64,000 bases of DNA from NCBI GenBank assembly GCA_964348095.1, contig CAYGBK010000129.1:26665-90664 (forward strand), read 5' to 3'. Position 1 is the stretch's first letter. Every line of letters begins with the position of its first letter. Shown here one piece after another: positions 9,469 through 17,591 of the stretch. The DNA is from WVXP01 sp964348095. GTDB lineage: Bacteria > Desulfobacterota > BSN033 > WVXP01. Made by a program: the position numbers and the translations under genes. A model generated the notes under the pieces. It saw nothing but the letters and a program-made list of their open reading frames with translations, made no database searches and was not told the DNA's origin.

Positions 9469-9563
9469 GGAGTTTGCTCAGTTTTCTGGACGCTCTTGTC
9501 CCGGAGGGACATTTGCATAACACAATAGAGTCGCCCCTGTCCGGGCCGTTTCGAAATCCCCTT
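9469..9563 (+). repeat. Intergenic repeat B, copy 1
   Basis: About 72-95 bases. The core from CGCTCTTG (9491) to GAAATCCCC (9561) matches the reverse complement of 21841-21911, with only a few substitutions and one 2-base indel. Similarity fades out over about 20 further bases on the 9469 side. Both copies are intergenic. Confidence 0.75.
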
Positions 9564-9634
9564 ACAACGCTCTGGTCAGGGCTTTGCAGGAGTAATTTAC
9601 GAGAAAGTGGGAAGGGAAGCTCTGAACCAAGAAT

Positions 9635-9792
9635 CGTTGCTCGTGGTCCGTCGTCCGTGGTTCGTGGTAAAAAAAACTAGGATTTACCCATCCACGGGAG
9701 TCAAGTAACGGGCCGAGAGCATTTCATTTTCAATCGAACGACGTGAATTGATAATTACAACTGACCACTGACAACCGACAACTGACACCACC
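9635..9792 (+). repeat. Intergenic repeat A, copy 1
   Basis: About 158 bases, matching 59078-59234 in the same orientation. It begins with a GT-rich tandem (GTTGCTCGTGGTCCGTCGTC), passes through a less conserved middle, and ends in an ACTGACnAC-type tandem (ACTGACCACTGACAACCGAC). It lies about 100 bases beyond the 3' end of the minus-strand gene at 9892. Confidence 0.8.
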
Positions 9793-9891
9793 AGGAAAAG
9801 ATCTCAGAGCAACGAGGAGCGCTCCTTTTTCGCTTTCATCAGACGAAAAAAGCGAGAAAAAGAATTCGGACAACAGGCCGGTCCCACGGCC

Positions 9892-10176
9892 CTATTTAGC
9901 CCTTTTCAGGGGTATGACCCTCGCTTTTGGGCTATCTTGCCGCCTTTTCCCGATCCTATCTATGCGATGTGGAACTCCCTGAAATGTCCATGTCTGGCCC
10001 AGAAAGAGGTGAACATCTTCGAGAATCCATTCGAGCTGCCCGAATGGAGATCGAAGGGTCAGGCGATACCACCCCTTCTTGACATCGGGCGTGATTGCTC
10101 CTACTTGTGCGTAGAAGGCAGGTTTCTCCCGGATAGAGATCAGAATGACATCAGATGGTTGAAGATTCTTTTTCAT
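9892..10176 (-). CDS. Conserved hypothetical protein, 94 aa
   Basis: A small soluble, beta-rich protein: SDVILISIREKPAFYAQV, then PDVKKGWYRLTL and LEWILEDVHLFLGQTWTFQG. I recall similar small proteins of unknown function in deltaproteobacterial-type genomes, but cannot name the family. The ATG at 10176 is preferred over the longer frame to 10257 because a CAGGA ribosome binding site lies 7 bases upstream and only 26 bases then overlap the M48 gene. This overlap suggests translational coupling to the protease. Confidence 0.65.
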   Translation of the reverse strand: MKKNLQPSDVILISIREKPAFYAQVGAITPDVKKGWYRLTLRSPFGQLEWILEDVHLFLGQTWTFQGVPHRIDRIGKRRQDSPKARVIPLKRAK

Positions 10177-11443
10177 GAAATGTCCTGAAACCGTCCAACC
10201 GGCTGAGCCTTTCGAGTCGTTCCACAACTGGTGGATGGGAATAATAGAACCATGCATAAAGAGGATGAGGATTCAGATTTGCTAGATTGTCCAGTGCAAG
10301 CTTCTTGAGCGCGCGAACGAGTGAATCGGTTTCTCCCATGAGTTCAAGAGCCATATCGTCAGCCTGCCGTTCAAGCCGCCTGGAGAGGGCGGACTCGACG
10401 GGTCGGGAGAAATATCCCCCCACGCTCATCAGTATGCCGACAAGAAACAGTCCAACAAAAGCGGTTGGCCCCTCAAAACCGAAGGTCTGGTAAAGGAGGG
10501 GCCACCCAAGTAGCTGGGCCACCACAAACAACCCCGCCATGGAGATTATCTCAACAACGACAAGCTGCTTGATCAGGTGTCGTCTTTTCCAATGTCCGAC
10601 CTCGTGAGAGAGGATGGCCAGTATTTCCGCTTCGTCATGAGATTCGAGAAGTGTATCGAACAAGACAATTCTTTTGGTTTTTCCTAGACCTGTAAAGTAG
10701 GCGTTTGTATGGCGGGTCCTTTTTCCGGCATCCATCTGGAAGACCCCCTTTACCCTGAGGCCGGCTTCCTCCATGAGCCGTCTTATGCGAAGCTCAAGAG
10801 TCTTCGCCTTGACCGGTTCGAACTTGTTAAACCATGGGGCAATCACCACCGGGTAAAGCCATATTATGAGTCCCTCAAGAATGGCCAGGACAATCCACGC
10901 CCAAATCCACCAGGTCTGCTGAAGGCTGTTGATTAGGATAAGGAGAATTGAGAGGACAATCCCACCGAGGATTGCCGAGATCAGCGTACCCTTGAGAAGG
11001 TCGAGTGCCCACATCGTCAAATCTCGCGTATTGAAGCCGTAACGCTCTTCGATCACGAATGTCTCATATAGGCTGAAAGGAATCTGGAGTAAGTTGAAAA
11101 TGGCCGCAAGGAGACCAAAAAAAACGAGTCCCCTGACAGTGGGGTTGGACGCCCACAAAGAGACACCGTCCACGAGTTCAGGGAGAAGACCCGAGAGGAG
11201 AAGAACAAGGATCATACACTGACTAAGGAGACTGTTTATAAGTCCAAAATGTGCCAGATCAGCTGTGTAGGATGAGATTCTAGCCAGTTGTTCCTGACTA
11301 ACAAAGCCGTGAAAAACCCCAGGGACCTCCCCACCATGCCTCCGCAGATGTTTGATATTTAATCTGTTGAGAGTCACCTGTAACAGCAGCCGGACTCCAA
11401 AAACAACGAGAAAGGCAATCAATAAGAAGTTGATCTGAATCAT
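10151..11443 (-). CDS. M48 family (Ste24/HtpX-like) membrane zinc metalloprotease
   Basis: 430 residues with an N-terminal membrane helix, several further hydrophobic segments, and the catalytic motif HEVGH (280-284) embedded in ILSHEVGHWKRRH. The third zinc ligand is probably the Glu in SRRLERQADDMAL, the usual E-x3-AD motif of M48. The architecture (long hydrophobic N-terminal half, HExxH between helices) matches Ste24-type CAAX proteases, which in bacteria act in membrane protein quality control. The ATG at 11443 lacks a strong ribosome binding site. The small 9892 gene overlaps its 3' end. Confidence 0.9.
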   Translation of the reverse strand: MIQINFLLIAFLVVFGVRLLLQVTLNRLNIKHLRRHGGEVPGVFHGFVSQEQLARISSYTADLAHFGLINSLLSQCMILVLLLSGLLPELVDGVSLWASNPTVRGLVFFGLLAAIFNLLQIPFSLYETFVIEERYGFNTRDLTMWALDLLKGTLISAILGGIVLSILLILINSLQQTWWIWAWIVLAILEGLIIWLYPVVIAPWFNKFEPVKAKTLELRIRRLMEEAGLRVKGVFQMDAGKRTRHTNAYFTGLGKTKRIVLFDTLLESHDEAEILAILSHEVGHWKRRHLIKQLVVVEIISMAGLFVVAQLLGWPLLYQTFGFEGPTAFVGLFLVGILMSVGGYFSRPVESALSRRLERQADDMALELMGETDSLVRALKKLALDNLANLNPHPLYAWFYYSHPPVVERLERLSRLDGFRTFHEKESSTI

Positions 11444-11758
11444 GCCGTCAAAACCGCTTTTCCCGCATGAAGCTCGAATTTCTGATGTCTCGGGTTCAAT
11501 TCCTTAGGCACACCCAGGGTCGTTCCTCGTCACGGAATTCGGACAACCCTGATTTTCTGGAATTCCGAAGCTGACTTATTCTTACCCAATTCAGGGACAA
11601 TTTCAATCGGCCTCGGGGTTTGTTGTCTCACAACAGGTCCCATCCCTCAAGGCCGTGCCCTCACACCTCTGAATGGGTATTCCTCTGTCTTGAATTCCAT
11701 TTAGGCTTCCGCTAAGATAAGATGCAGATTCACGCACCTTGGAAAGGTATCCACGTTC
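11444..11758. other. Intergenic region, 315 bases
   Basis: No gene seen. There is an inverted repeat with 8-base arms, CGGAATTC (11533-11540) and GAATTCCG (11560-11567). It has no T-run beside it, so it is not a typical terminator. Confidence 0.4.
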
Positions 11759-11955
11759 ATGTCCTTCTGTCTCTACCATACCAATCGAGAAGCCGTCGTT
11801 ACCTGCGAAAAATGCTTGCCCACTGCTGTAAGGAGTGTTTTGAGAATAGTGAGGCCTGCACGGATCCATGTGGCTACTGCAAGATCAGAACCCAATGTAT
11901 CATATTCGAGAGGTGCCTTAAGAGCGAAAAGGCAAAACGTCTCCGTGGCCTGTGA
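11759..11955 (+). pseudogene. Small B-box-like zinc-finger protein, frameshifted
   Basis: The frame opening at 11759 encodes SFCLYHTNREAVVTCEKCLP and then loses sense. The frame one base back continues with HCCKECFENSEACTDPCGYC. Adding one C to the CCC at 11819-11821 joins them and gives the B-box-like spacing C-x2-H-x7-C-x2-C-x4-C-x2-C, then a further Cys-rich segment ending at 11955, about 66 residues. Small proteins opening with such a knuckle usually bind zinc; their partners are unknown. The break could be a true mutation or a base-calling error at the homopolymer. Confidence 0.6.
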
Positions 11956-12156
11956 AAGGGTGTGGACGATGAAAACATAAGCTAACATAAATCCTACGAT
12001 TTATAGTATAAGTTATTTGTTTTATTAAATTATTTTTTTCGCAATGAGAATGTGATGGTCGCGATGATTGGTGACCGAGGGGAGGCCTTTGGCAACCCTA
12101 ATTAGGTCAATGGTCTCCTTGAAAGCGACTGCACGATTTGTTACCATGAGGACATC

Positions 12157-12594
12157 ATGACACATGAACACGAGGGCCGTTACAGGACAAAACGGGAGCT
12201 AAATACCCAGCTGGATTCACATGTGACAGATCGCATTTGGAAAAAAGTCGATAACGGACGTCTAACCTGTGCTTCCGCATTCGTCATTGCCCGAGAAGCG
12301 GGCAGGACCCCAGCTGAGGTCGGCCGACATGCTGATCTCCTGGAAACAAAAATCACGGCGTGTCAGCTCGGTCTCTTCGGGCACGTGAGAGAAAGGCGAA
12401 ACATTGTCGAGCCCGCAGAAAAGGTCTCAAATGAACTCGAAGAGGCGCTTCGAGGAAAAATTGTCGATGGCCGGCTTCCCTGTCGGGAAGCATGGAAGAT
12501 TGCAGAGCGATTTGGCGTATCAAAAATGCAGATTACCGCAGCCTGTGAGAGGTTGAAGATTCGATTCAGTGAATGCCAACTCGGAACCTTCTGA
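12157..12594 (+). CDS. Hypothetical protein with two tandem helix-turn-helix-like CQLG modules
   Basis: 145 residues built from two similar halves. The first (about residues 20-72) contains NGRLTCASAFVIAREAG and ends in TACQLGLFG; the second (about 92-145) contains DGRLPCREAWKIAERFG and ends in SECQLGTF. Each half has the pattern DGR[LI]xC-x-(A)-IAxxxG-(V)-x-CQLG-x-F, with a helix-turn-helix-like middle and two conserved cysteines. I recall single-module relatives in anaerobic bacteria, but no assigned function. The ATG at 12157 has GAGGA about 4 bases upstream. An AT-rich stretch (about 11990-12045) lies ahead of it and may hold the promoter. Confidence 0.6.
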   Translation: MTHEHEGRYRTKRELNTQLDSHVTDRIWKKVDNGRLTCASAFVIAREAGRTPAEVGRHADLLETKITACQLGLFGHVRERRNIVEPAEKVSNELEEALRGKIVDGRLPCREAWKIAERFGVSKMQITAACERLKIRFSECQLGTF

Positions 12595-12684
12595 AGTTCC
12601 TCTTCCTGCACTGTGACACTCGGTTGGGATGAAAAAGAAACAGGAACGCTTGACTATCGGAAAACCCCGGTATCTGTGAGATCG

Positions 12685-12939
12685 ATGGCCGAACCCAAAT
12701 GGAAACAGATTCTTGATCGGGTTTCAGAGGCAGAGCGAAATGTTGCCAAAGAAATTCTCCGAAGGAATCTGGAGAAGAAAGGTCAGAATGTCCCTGAGGA
12801 CGTTTTGCAAAACATGGCGGAGAAAGCCCTTGAAGATGCTCGAGCAATGATTCGGAAAAAGGGCAAACAGACTTTTCGGGGACTGAAAGTGGGCATCAAG
12901 GCCTTCTGGGACGAAATGAAAAAAGAGGCTAAAGACTAA
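12685..12939 (+). CDS. Small helical hypothetical protein, 84 aa
   Basis: A highly charged, probably all-helical protein: WKQILDRVSEAERNVAKEIL near the start, a Lys-rich turn, then NMAEKALEDARAMIRKKGKQ and a basic tail ending WDEMKKEAKD. The ATG at 12685 is preferred to an upstream GTG (12613), whose extra 24 residues look like untranslated sequence. I do not recognise the family. It lies 91 bases after the CQLG-module gene on the same strand and converges with the DHH gene, 13 bases away. Confidence 0.5.
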   Translation: MAEPKWKQILDRVSEAERNVAKEILRRNLEKKGQNVPEDVLQNMAEKALEDARAMIRKKGKQTFRGLKVGIKAFWDEMKKEAKD

Positions 12940-12952
12940 GGGGTGATCGACT

Positions 12953-13975
12953 TCATCGTGGGATCAGCCTCTCCTCTTTGACGCCGTTCCTGCCGACAAT
13001 TTTCAAGAATCGGCTCCTCAAATTTCTGCAAACCTTCTCTTGTGTTTCAGCTTCTAGGCCTTTCGCGACAATCTGTCCCCCAGCGATCATTCCATGGCCC
13101 CCTGCCGTACCGAGCCCTCTCACAATGCGACGGGCCATCAGGCCTGCGTTCTGGTGGCGACGCTTAGTTCGAAGGGAGAAAACCACCCGACTGTTGAATG
13201 CCCCCATGACAAAGGTCCAACGAACCCCCGAAACCCGCAGGAGAAAGTCGGCCATGAGAGATACCATATCGGGACTGATCAGGTATCCCAAATCACAGAG
13301 AACGACATCACCGAAGACAACGGCCTCATGGAGGGCCTGATCAAAGAGCGTGAAATAGTTTCGAGAGAGCTCCGGATATTCTATCTGCGGTAGAACCCGA
13401 AGTTGAACCTTTGGATATAGGCTGATCATGGCCTCATAGTCGGCCTCAGTTGCATCTCTTCCCAGATCCTGGGTGTCGGACTTGATCCCATAGTAGAGCG
13501 CTGTGGCCAGTTTCTGCTTGAGAGGGAGGCCTGCCTGAATCAGGTATTCAGTCAGAATGGTTGAGCAGCTGCCGTATCGAGGCCTAATGTCGGCGAATTT
13601 GACCTTTTTGCTTGACTTTCTCAGGTTATGATGATCAATCACAATCGCTGGCTCTATGGACGAGGGGAGCGTGTTGTTTCCTGCCCCTGGTTGTGTATCA
13701 ACCAGGGCCACAACACTGAAATTGTGAACGTTGACCATTTCCATGGGCTGAATACGAATATTTAGTAGTCGAACCATTGCTCGGTTCTCGGCTCTCGTAA
13801 TGATGCCGCCATATACAAAAACCGAACCGACCTTGAATTCTTCCTTCAAAAGATAGCCTAGCGCACAGCCGGAGGCGATAGCGTCTGGATCCGGATTGTT
13901 GTGGGTGAGGATTAAGACCTTTTTCTTCCTCTCCAGAATCCGCCCCAATTTCACCAACCTATTTTTGATCATCAT
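12953..13975 (-). CDS. DHH-family phosphoesterase (NrnA-like)
   Basis: 340 residues with the DHH superfamily metal motifs: HNNPDPDAIASG near the N-terminus, VDTQPGAGN in the middle and the signature VIDHHN, followed by a C-terminal DHHA1 domain with the Gly-rich loop LGTAGGHGMIAGG. NrnA relatives degrade short oligoribonucleotides (nano-RNA) and dephosphorylate pAp. The specific substrate cannot be settled here. The start at 13975 has GGAGGT 6 bases upstream. Length is slightly above typical NrnA (about 310-330). Confidence 0.88.
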   Translation of the reverse strand: MMIKNRLVKLGRILERKKKVLILTHNNPDPDAIASGCALGYLLKEEFKVGSVFVYGGIITRAENRAMVRLLNIRIQPMEMVNVHNFSVVALVDTQPGAGNNTLPSSIEPAIVIDHHNLRKSSKKVKFADIRPRYGSCSTILTEYLIQAGLPLKQKLATALYYGIKSDTQDLGRDATEADYEAMISLYPKVQLRVLPQIEYPELSRNYFTLFDQALHEAVVFGDVVLCDLGYLISPDMVSLMADFLLRVSGVRWTFVMGAFNSRVVFSLRTKRRHQNAGLMARRIVRGLGTAGGHGMIAGGQIVAKGLEAETQEKVCRNLRSRFLKIVGRNGVKEERLIPR

Positions 13976-14087
13976 GGGTAAACCTCCACCACAGTCCCTG
14001 GTCTGGATTTCACGGCGTCACCAAAAGCTCCTCCTTGAAATTCTAGATCAAGTCCTGCATGAATAGCTAGTCGAAAAACCTTTTTCA

Positions 14088-17000
14088 CTAGAACCTCGAT
14101 TTACTCAGGGCAGAGAGCATAGATTCGACCCGATATTTTGAACGCTCTGCCATTTGTAAAACCCGTCGAATGGTTTTGAGTCTCTCCCATACAGCCGCGA
14201 CCATGAGATCGTCCATTGCCATATTGCGAGCAAGGACATCGTAGATGGAAACCAGAAGAAGCCATTCCATCAGTTCTTCATGCCGTTCCTTGTTAAACCA
14301 CAGGACGTTATCGTACCAGTTGAATTGAAGAAACTGCTGTGCGTCCTGGTCCAGGAACAGGCCCGTTAGTTTCGATCTTGTCTCATCTTTCTTGGGCTGA
14401 GAAACAAACCAATGGCGATGGCAGGTTAGGATCTTAACCAAATCCGCTTCGCCCTTTGCCTTTTCTTCATCGCACCCAAGGGATTGAAAAGTCTGAAAGA
14501 TAATCTTACCCAGCAACCATTCATCGATCCAAGCCGCACTCTGCTGCTCATATTCACGGTCTAGCTTGATCCTGCCCAGATCAGTAACCACAAGCCAAGC
14601 GAGAGAGACTCTCCAGAAAGTACTTTTCGGACCCTTCTCAGTGAATGTTAGCGCCCTGAGGCGGGAGAGAGCCAGTCGCAGCTTGGGATAGACACGCCAC
14701 TCTGTCGAGGTCTCAAGGCTAAGTCGAACGATAGACCTGAGGAGACGAAGAATGTCCTCGACAATCTTGGTGTGATCATCACCTGCATCGGTCTTTCTCT
14801 CGATTTCTTGAAGTAGCTTTCCAACCGATTCTCTGAAAAGGTTGACCGCCTTTTCACTCTGGGGGGCATCGAACCCGTCGCGGTGGAGGTTAGAAAGTCG
14901 TTGGAGCATGAGGGGATTCATGATCTCTCTGAAAGGATCATGGATCGGCGCGAGAATCATCTCTTTGAGAGCCTCCTCCACGTCTGGTACACCTCTTCCC
15001 TGGAGAAGCGATTCAAGCTGACCGTAGTGCCCTGCCCTATCGTCTTGAATCTCCCGGAAATCGACAAAGACATGGTACTGATAGGCACCAAGCTCAACGT
15101 ATAGACCGTCATCTGAAAATTCTTTCCCTCGGCGAATGTATTCGAGTCCCGACTCATGATCGCGAAATATATAGGCGTATCCATCTTCATCCCGGATGGC
15201 CAGCGCCTCGGCAAGGTTCCTCTGGCTGAGTTTTCCCTCCCCCGATCCGTTTTTACTGGTGACCATCGGCGTCGACATCTTCACCCATCCCCGCGTTGTC
15301 TGGTACCTGTTATTGTAGATAATCAAAACCCTTTCATCTCCAGACCGGTTCGAATAGGCAAAGACATTTTCATCTATCCCACCACCAACATCATAGAAAT
15401 CGTATAGGGTGAAATTCTCCACCCCAGCGAAAAGCTGCCTCTTCCTCATGAGAGGAAATATCTCTTTCTCATGTCTCTCCACAAGATTCCAATCTACCTG
15501 CTCATTCCAGTAGGCTTTACTGTATTCCATCCCATACTTTTCTGAGAGCCCCTCAATTTGGCCGTGGCCGAACATGGGGAGGCCTGGAAGTGTTACCATC
15601 ATCAAGGCAATACCGATGTACTTATCGCCCTTCCCAAATTGAGCAACAGCTGTTTCCTCGTCCGGATTGTTCATGAAATTTACGAACCGCCGGAGGATTT
15701 CAGGGTTAAATTCCAGCACGTTCTTCATCATCTGGCGATACTTTGCGTTCTCTTCCATTTTAAGCATGTTCATGAACGCGCTGTTGTATACCCGATGCAT
15801 GCCCAAGGTTCGAACAAAGTACCCTTCCATAAGCCAGAAGGCCTCGGCGAGAAGAAGGGTATCAGGAGCCTCTTCTGCAACTCTGTCAACCACCTCCCGC
15901 CAGAATTCAATTGGGAATAATTTGTTAAACCCCTCGCTGCTCATGGCGTGTTCTGCCCTCGATGGGATGTCACCGCCCGTCCCCGGCTGTGGATGCCAAA
16001 GACGCTGAAAATGTCTCTTAGTCAATGTCATGGCGGCGTCAAACCGGATGATAGGGAATTTACGGGCCACTTTGAGAATTGTCTGGATGACGGCTTCACG
16101 CACATCAGCCCGGAGAAAGTCGAGCTGAGCCGTGTCATTCCATGGCATGCTTGTTCCATCGTTGCCGTGGTAGATATACCTTGTTTCTCCGCTGCTGTGG
16201 TCAATCCGCTTGAATACCACAGCCGCGTCTGACCGATCCCAGTATCCATCCTCAATGAAAATGCCAACATCTTCATTCCCAGAGAGGTTGCTCCCTGTAA
16301 AGCGATAACCGGGAAAAGGACATTTTTCGAGTTGTAGGAACCAATCAGGGCGCTCCATAACCCATGTAGAGTCTATCCCCGTATGGTTTGGCACCATATC
16401 GCTTGCCAGCAGGATTCCTCTCCGTCCAGCTCTCTCTTTTAGTCTCTGAAGCGCCTCCTCTCCTCCTAAGTCGCGTGCGACTTGGTAATCGTAAATGGCG
16501 TAGGCCGAACCGAGGGCCTCAGGGTTTCCCGTGAGTTGCTTGATTTTTCGTGACGCTGGGCTTCGCTCCCAGAGACCAATGAGCCAGAGACCAGTGAAAC
16601 CCCACCGAGCCAGCCTGTCGAGTTCTTCATCGGGAATCTGATCCAATCGAACAATAGGCCAGCCGTACTGCTTCGACAGTTGATCGAACCAAACAGATAC
16701 GCTTTTGGCGATCAGAACCACCTGTGGCATCCAGTCTAGGTCCCTGCTGAATCGCTCCGGTTCGTCATACAGACCTAAGCCCGGCCTGTACTCAGGCGCC
16801 GCCGCTGGCCCAGCTGTCAAGAGCCGGAGCTTTTCCTCTTCCCGAATGACGTCTAAGGCGAGGAGGATCCTTATCATCACGTCCCCAGACAGGAGAGAAC
16901 CCCAGTGATCCTTGATATAGTAGAGTTGACCAGACAGTGACCTGGGTGCTGCTGTGGCAGGAGCCTTGAGCATCTCCAGGATGGTCTGACTCTCGGGGCC

Positions 17001-17591
17001 GAAAACTGGCTGGGTTTTGAAGAATCCATCGAGTGATTCCATGATTGAAAGATAGGCTGTTTCTCTCCACAGATCCCTGTCGTCAAACAGCTCCGCAAAG
17101 GGAGAGAAAGCCGTGTTCCTATTGCACAGAAACAGCAGGACCATTTCTTCCAGCGCAACCAACAGATTAGGCGTCCCCCCTGTCTTATCCATCAGGTATT
17201 CTTCTACCGACTGCTCGCCTCGATAAACATCCACTGGGGGGAAATGCTCCAGAAACCGAACAACCGTGTTCTCCACGGACTCACGTCCCAGGTTCTCCAC
17301 GAGTCTTTTCTGGGCCAAGACAATGAGGTCGGGGTTCCTCTCTTTTCGGTACTGGTCGAATATGAGGTGGGAGATCTCATCGATCAATCCCATGGCATTG
17401 AGGTCTCCCGCCTTGATTGTCCTCTCCGGATCTGCCCCATTTTCTCTCGTCTCGTTCATTCGTTTGGCAAATAGTCGGACGGTATGGAAATCGGAAAAAA
17501 CAACATTGTCTTTCACCGAAAAGAGGCGTTCGTCAAATCCGCATCGGTCACGATATTTCTTTGAGATGTGGAATTCTAGAAATTCACTCAT
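14088..17591 (-). CDS. Very large alpha-amylase family (GH13) protein
   Basis: 1167 residues, far longer than a plain GH13 enzyme (450-700). A central TIM barrel (about 320-720) carries the conserved regions DMVPNHTG, IIRFDAAM with the likely nucleophile D518, LLLAEAFW with the acid/base E583, and MNNPDEE with the third Asp (D644) in place of the usual NHD. About 310 residues precede the barrel, and about 400 mostly helical residues (from about 770) follow it; neither flank has a family I recognise. No signal peptide is seen, so it is probably cytoplasmic and acts on alpha-glucans or trehalose-like sugars. Its ATG overlaps the stop of the SfsA-DUF123 gene by 8 bases (coupled). Confidence 0.8.
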   Translation of the reverse strand: MSEFLEFHISKKYRDRCGFDERLFSVKDNVVFSDFHTVRLFAKRMNETRENGADPERTIKAGDLNAMGLIDEISHLIFDQYRKERNPDLIVLAQKRLVENLGRESVENTVVRFLEHFPPVDVYRGEQSVEEYLMDKTGGTPNLLVALEEMVLLFLCNRNTAFSPFAELFDDRDLWRETAYLSIMESLDGFFKTQPVFGPESQTILEMLKAPATAAPRSLSGQLYYIKDHWGSLLSGDVMIRILLALDVIREEEKLRLLTAGPAAAPEYRPGLGLYDEPERFSRDLDWMPQVVLIAKSVSVWFDQLSKQYGWPIVRLDQIPDEELDRLARWGFTGLWLIGLWERSPASRKIKQLTGNPEALGSAYAIYDYQVARDLGGEEALQRLKERAGRRGILLASDMVPNHTGIDSTWVMERPDWFLQLEKCPFPGYRFTGSNLSGNEDVGIFIEDGYWDRSDAAVVFKRIDHSSGETRYIYHGNDGTSMPWNDTAQLDFLRADVREAVIQTILKVARKFPIIRFDAAMTLTKRHFQRLWHPQPGTGGDIPSRAEHAMSSEGFNKLFPIEFWREVVDRVAEEAPDTLLLAEAFWLMEGYFVRTLGMHRVYNSAFMNMLKMEENAKYRQMMKNVLEFNPEILRRFVNFMNNPDEETAVAQFGKGDKYIGIALMMVTLPGLPMFGHGQIEGLSEKYGMEYSKAYWNEQVDWNLVERHEKEIFPLMRKRQLFAGVENFTLYDFYDVGGGIDENVFAYSNRSGDERVLIIYNNRYQTTRGWVKMSTPMVTSKNGSGEGKLSQRNLAEALAIRDEDGYAYIFRDHESGLEYIRRGKEFSDDGLYVELGAYQYHVFVDFREIQDDRAGHYGQLESLLQGRGVPDVEEALKEMILAPIHDPFREIMNPLMLQRLSNLHRDGFDAPQSEKAVNLFRESVGKLLQEIERKTDAGDDHTKIVEDILRLLRSIVRLSLETSTEWRVYPKLRLALSRLRALTFTEKGPKSTFWRVSLAWLVVTDLGRIKLDREYEQQSAAWIDEWLLGKIIFQTFQSLGCDEEKAKGEADLVKILTCHRHWFVSQPKKDETRSKLTGLFLDQDAQQFLQFNWYDNVLWFNKERHEELMEWLLLVSIYDVLARNMAMDDLMVAAVWERLKTIRRVLQMAERSKYRVESMLSALSKSRF

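Larger units (their letters stand above)
9124..9891. other. Intergenic region, 768 bases, with two repeat copies
   Basis: No reading frame here has a recognisable product. The region holds one copy each of the two dispersed repeats listed separately (about 9469-9563 and 9635-9792). The VWA stop codon sits in a 12-base palindrome (9116-9127). Confidence 0.6.
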
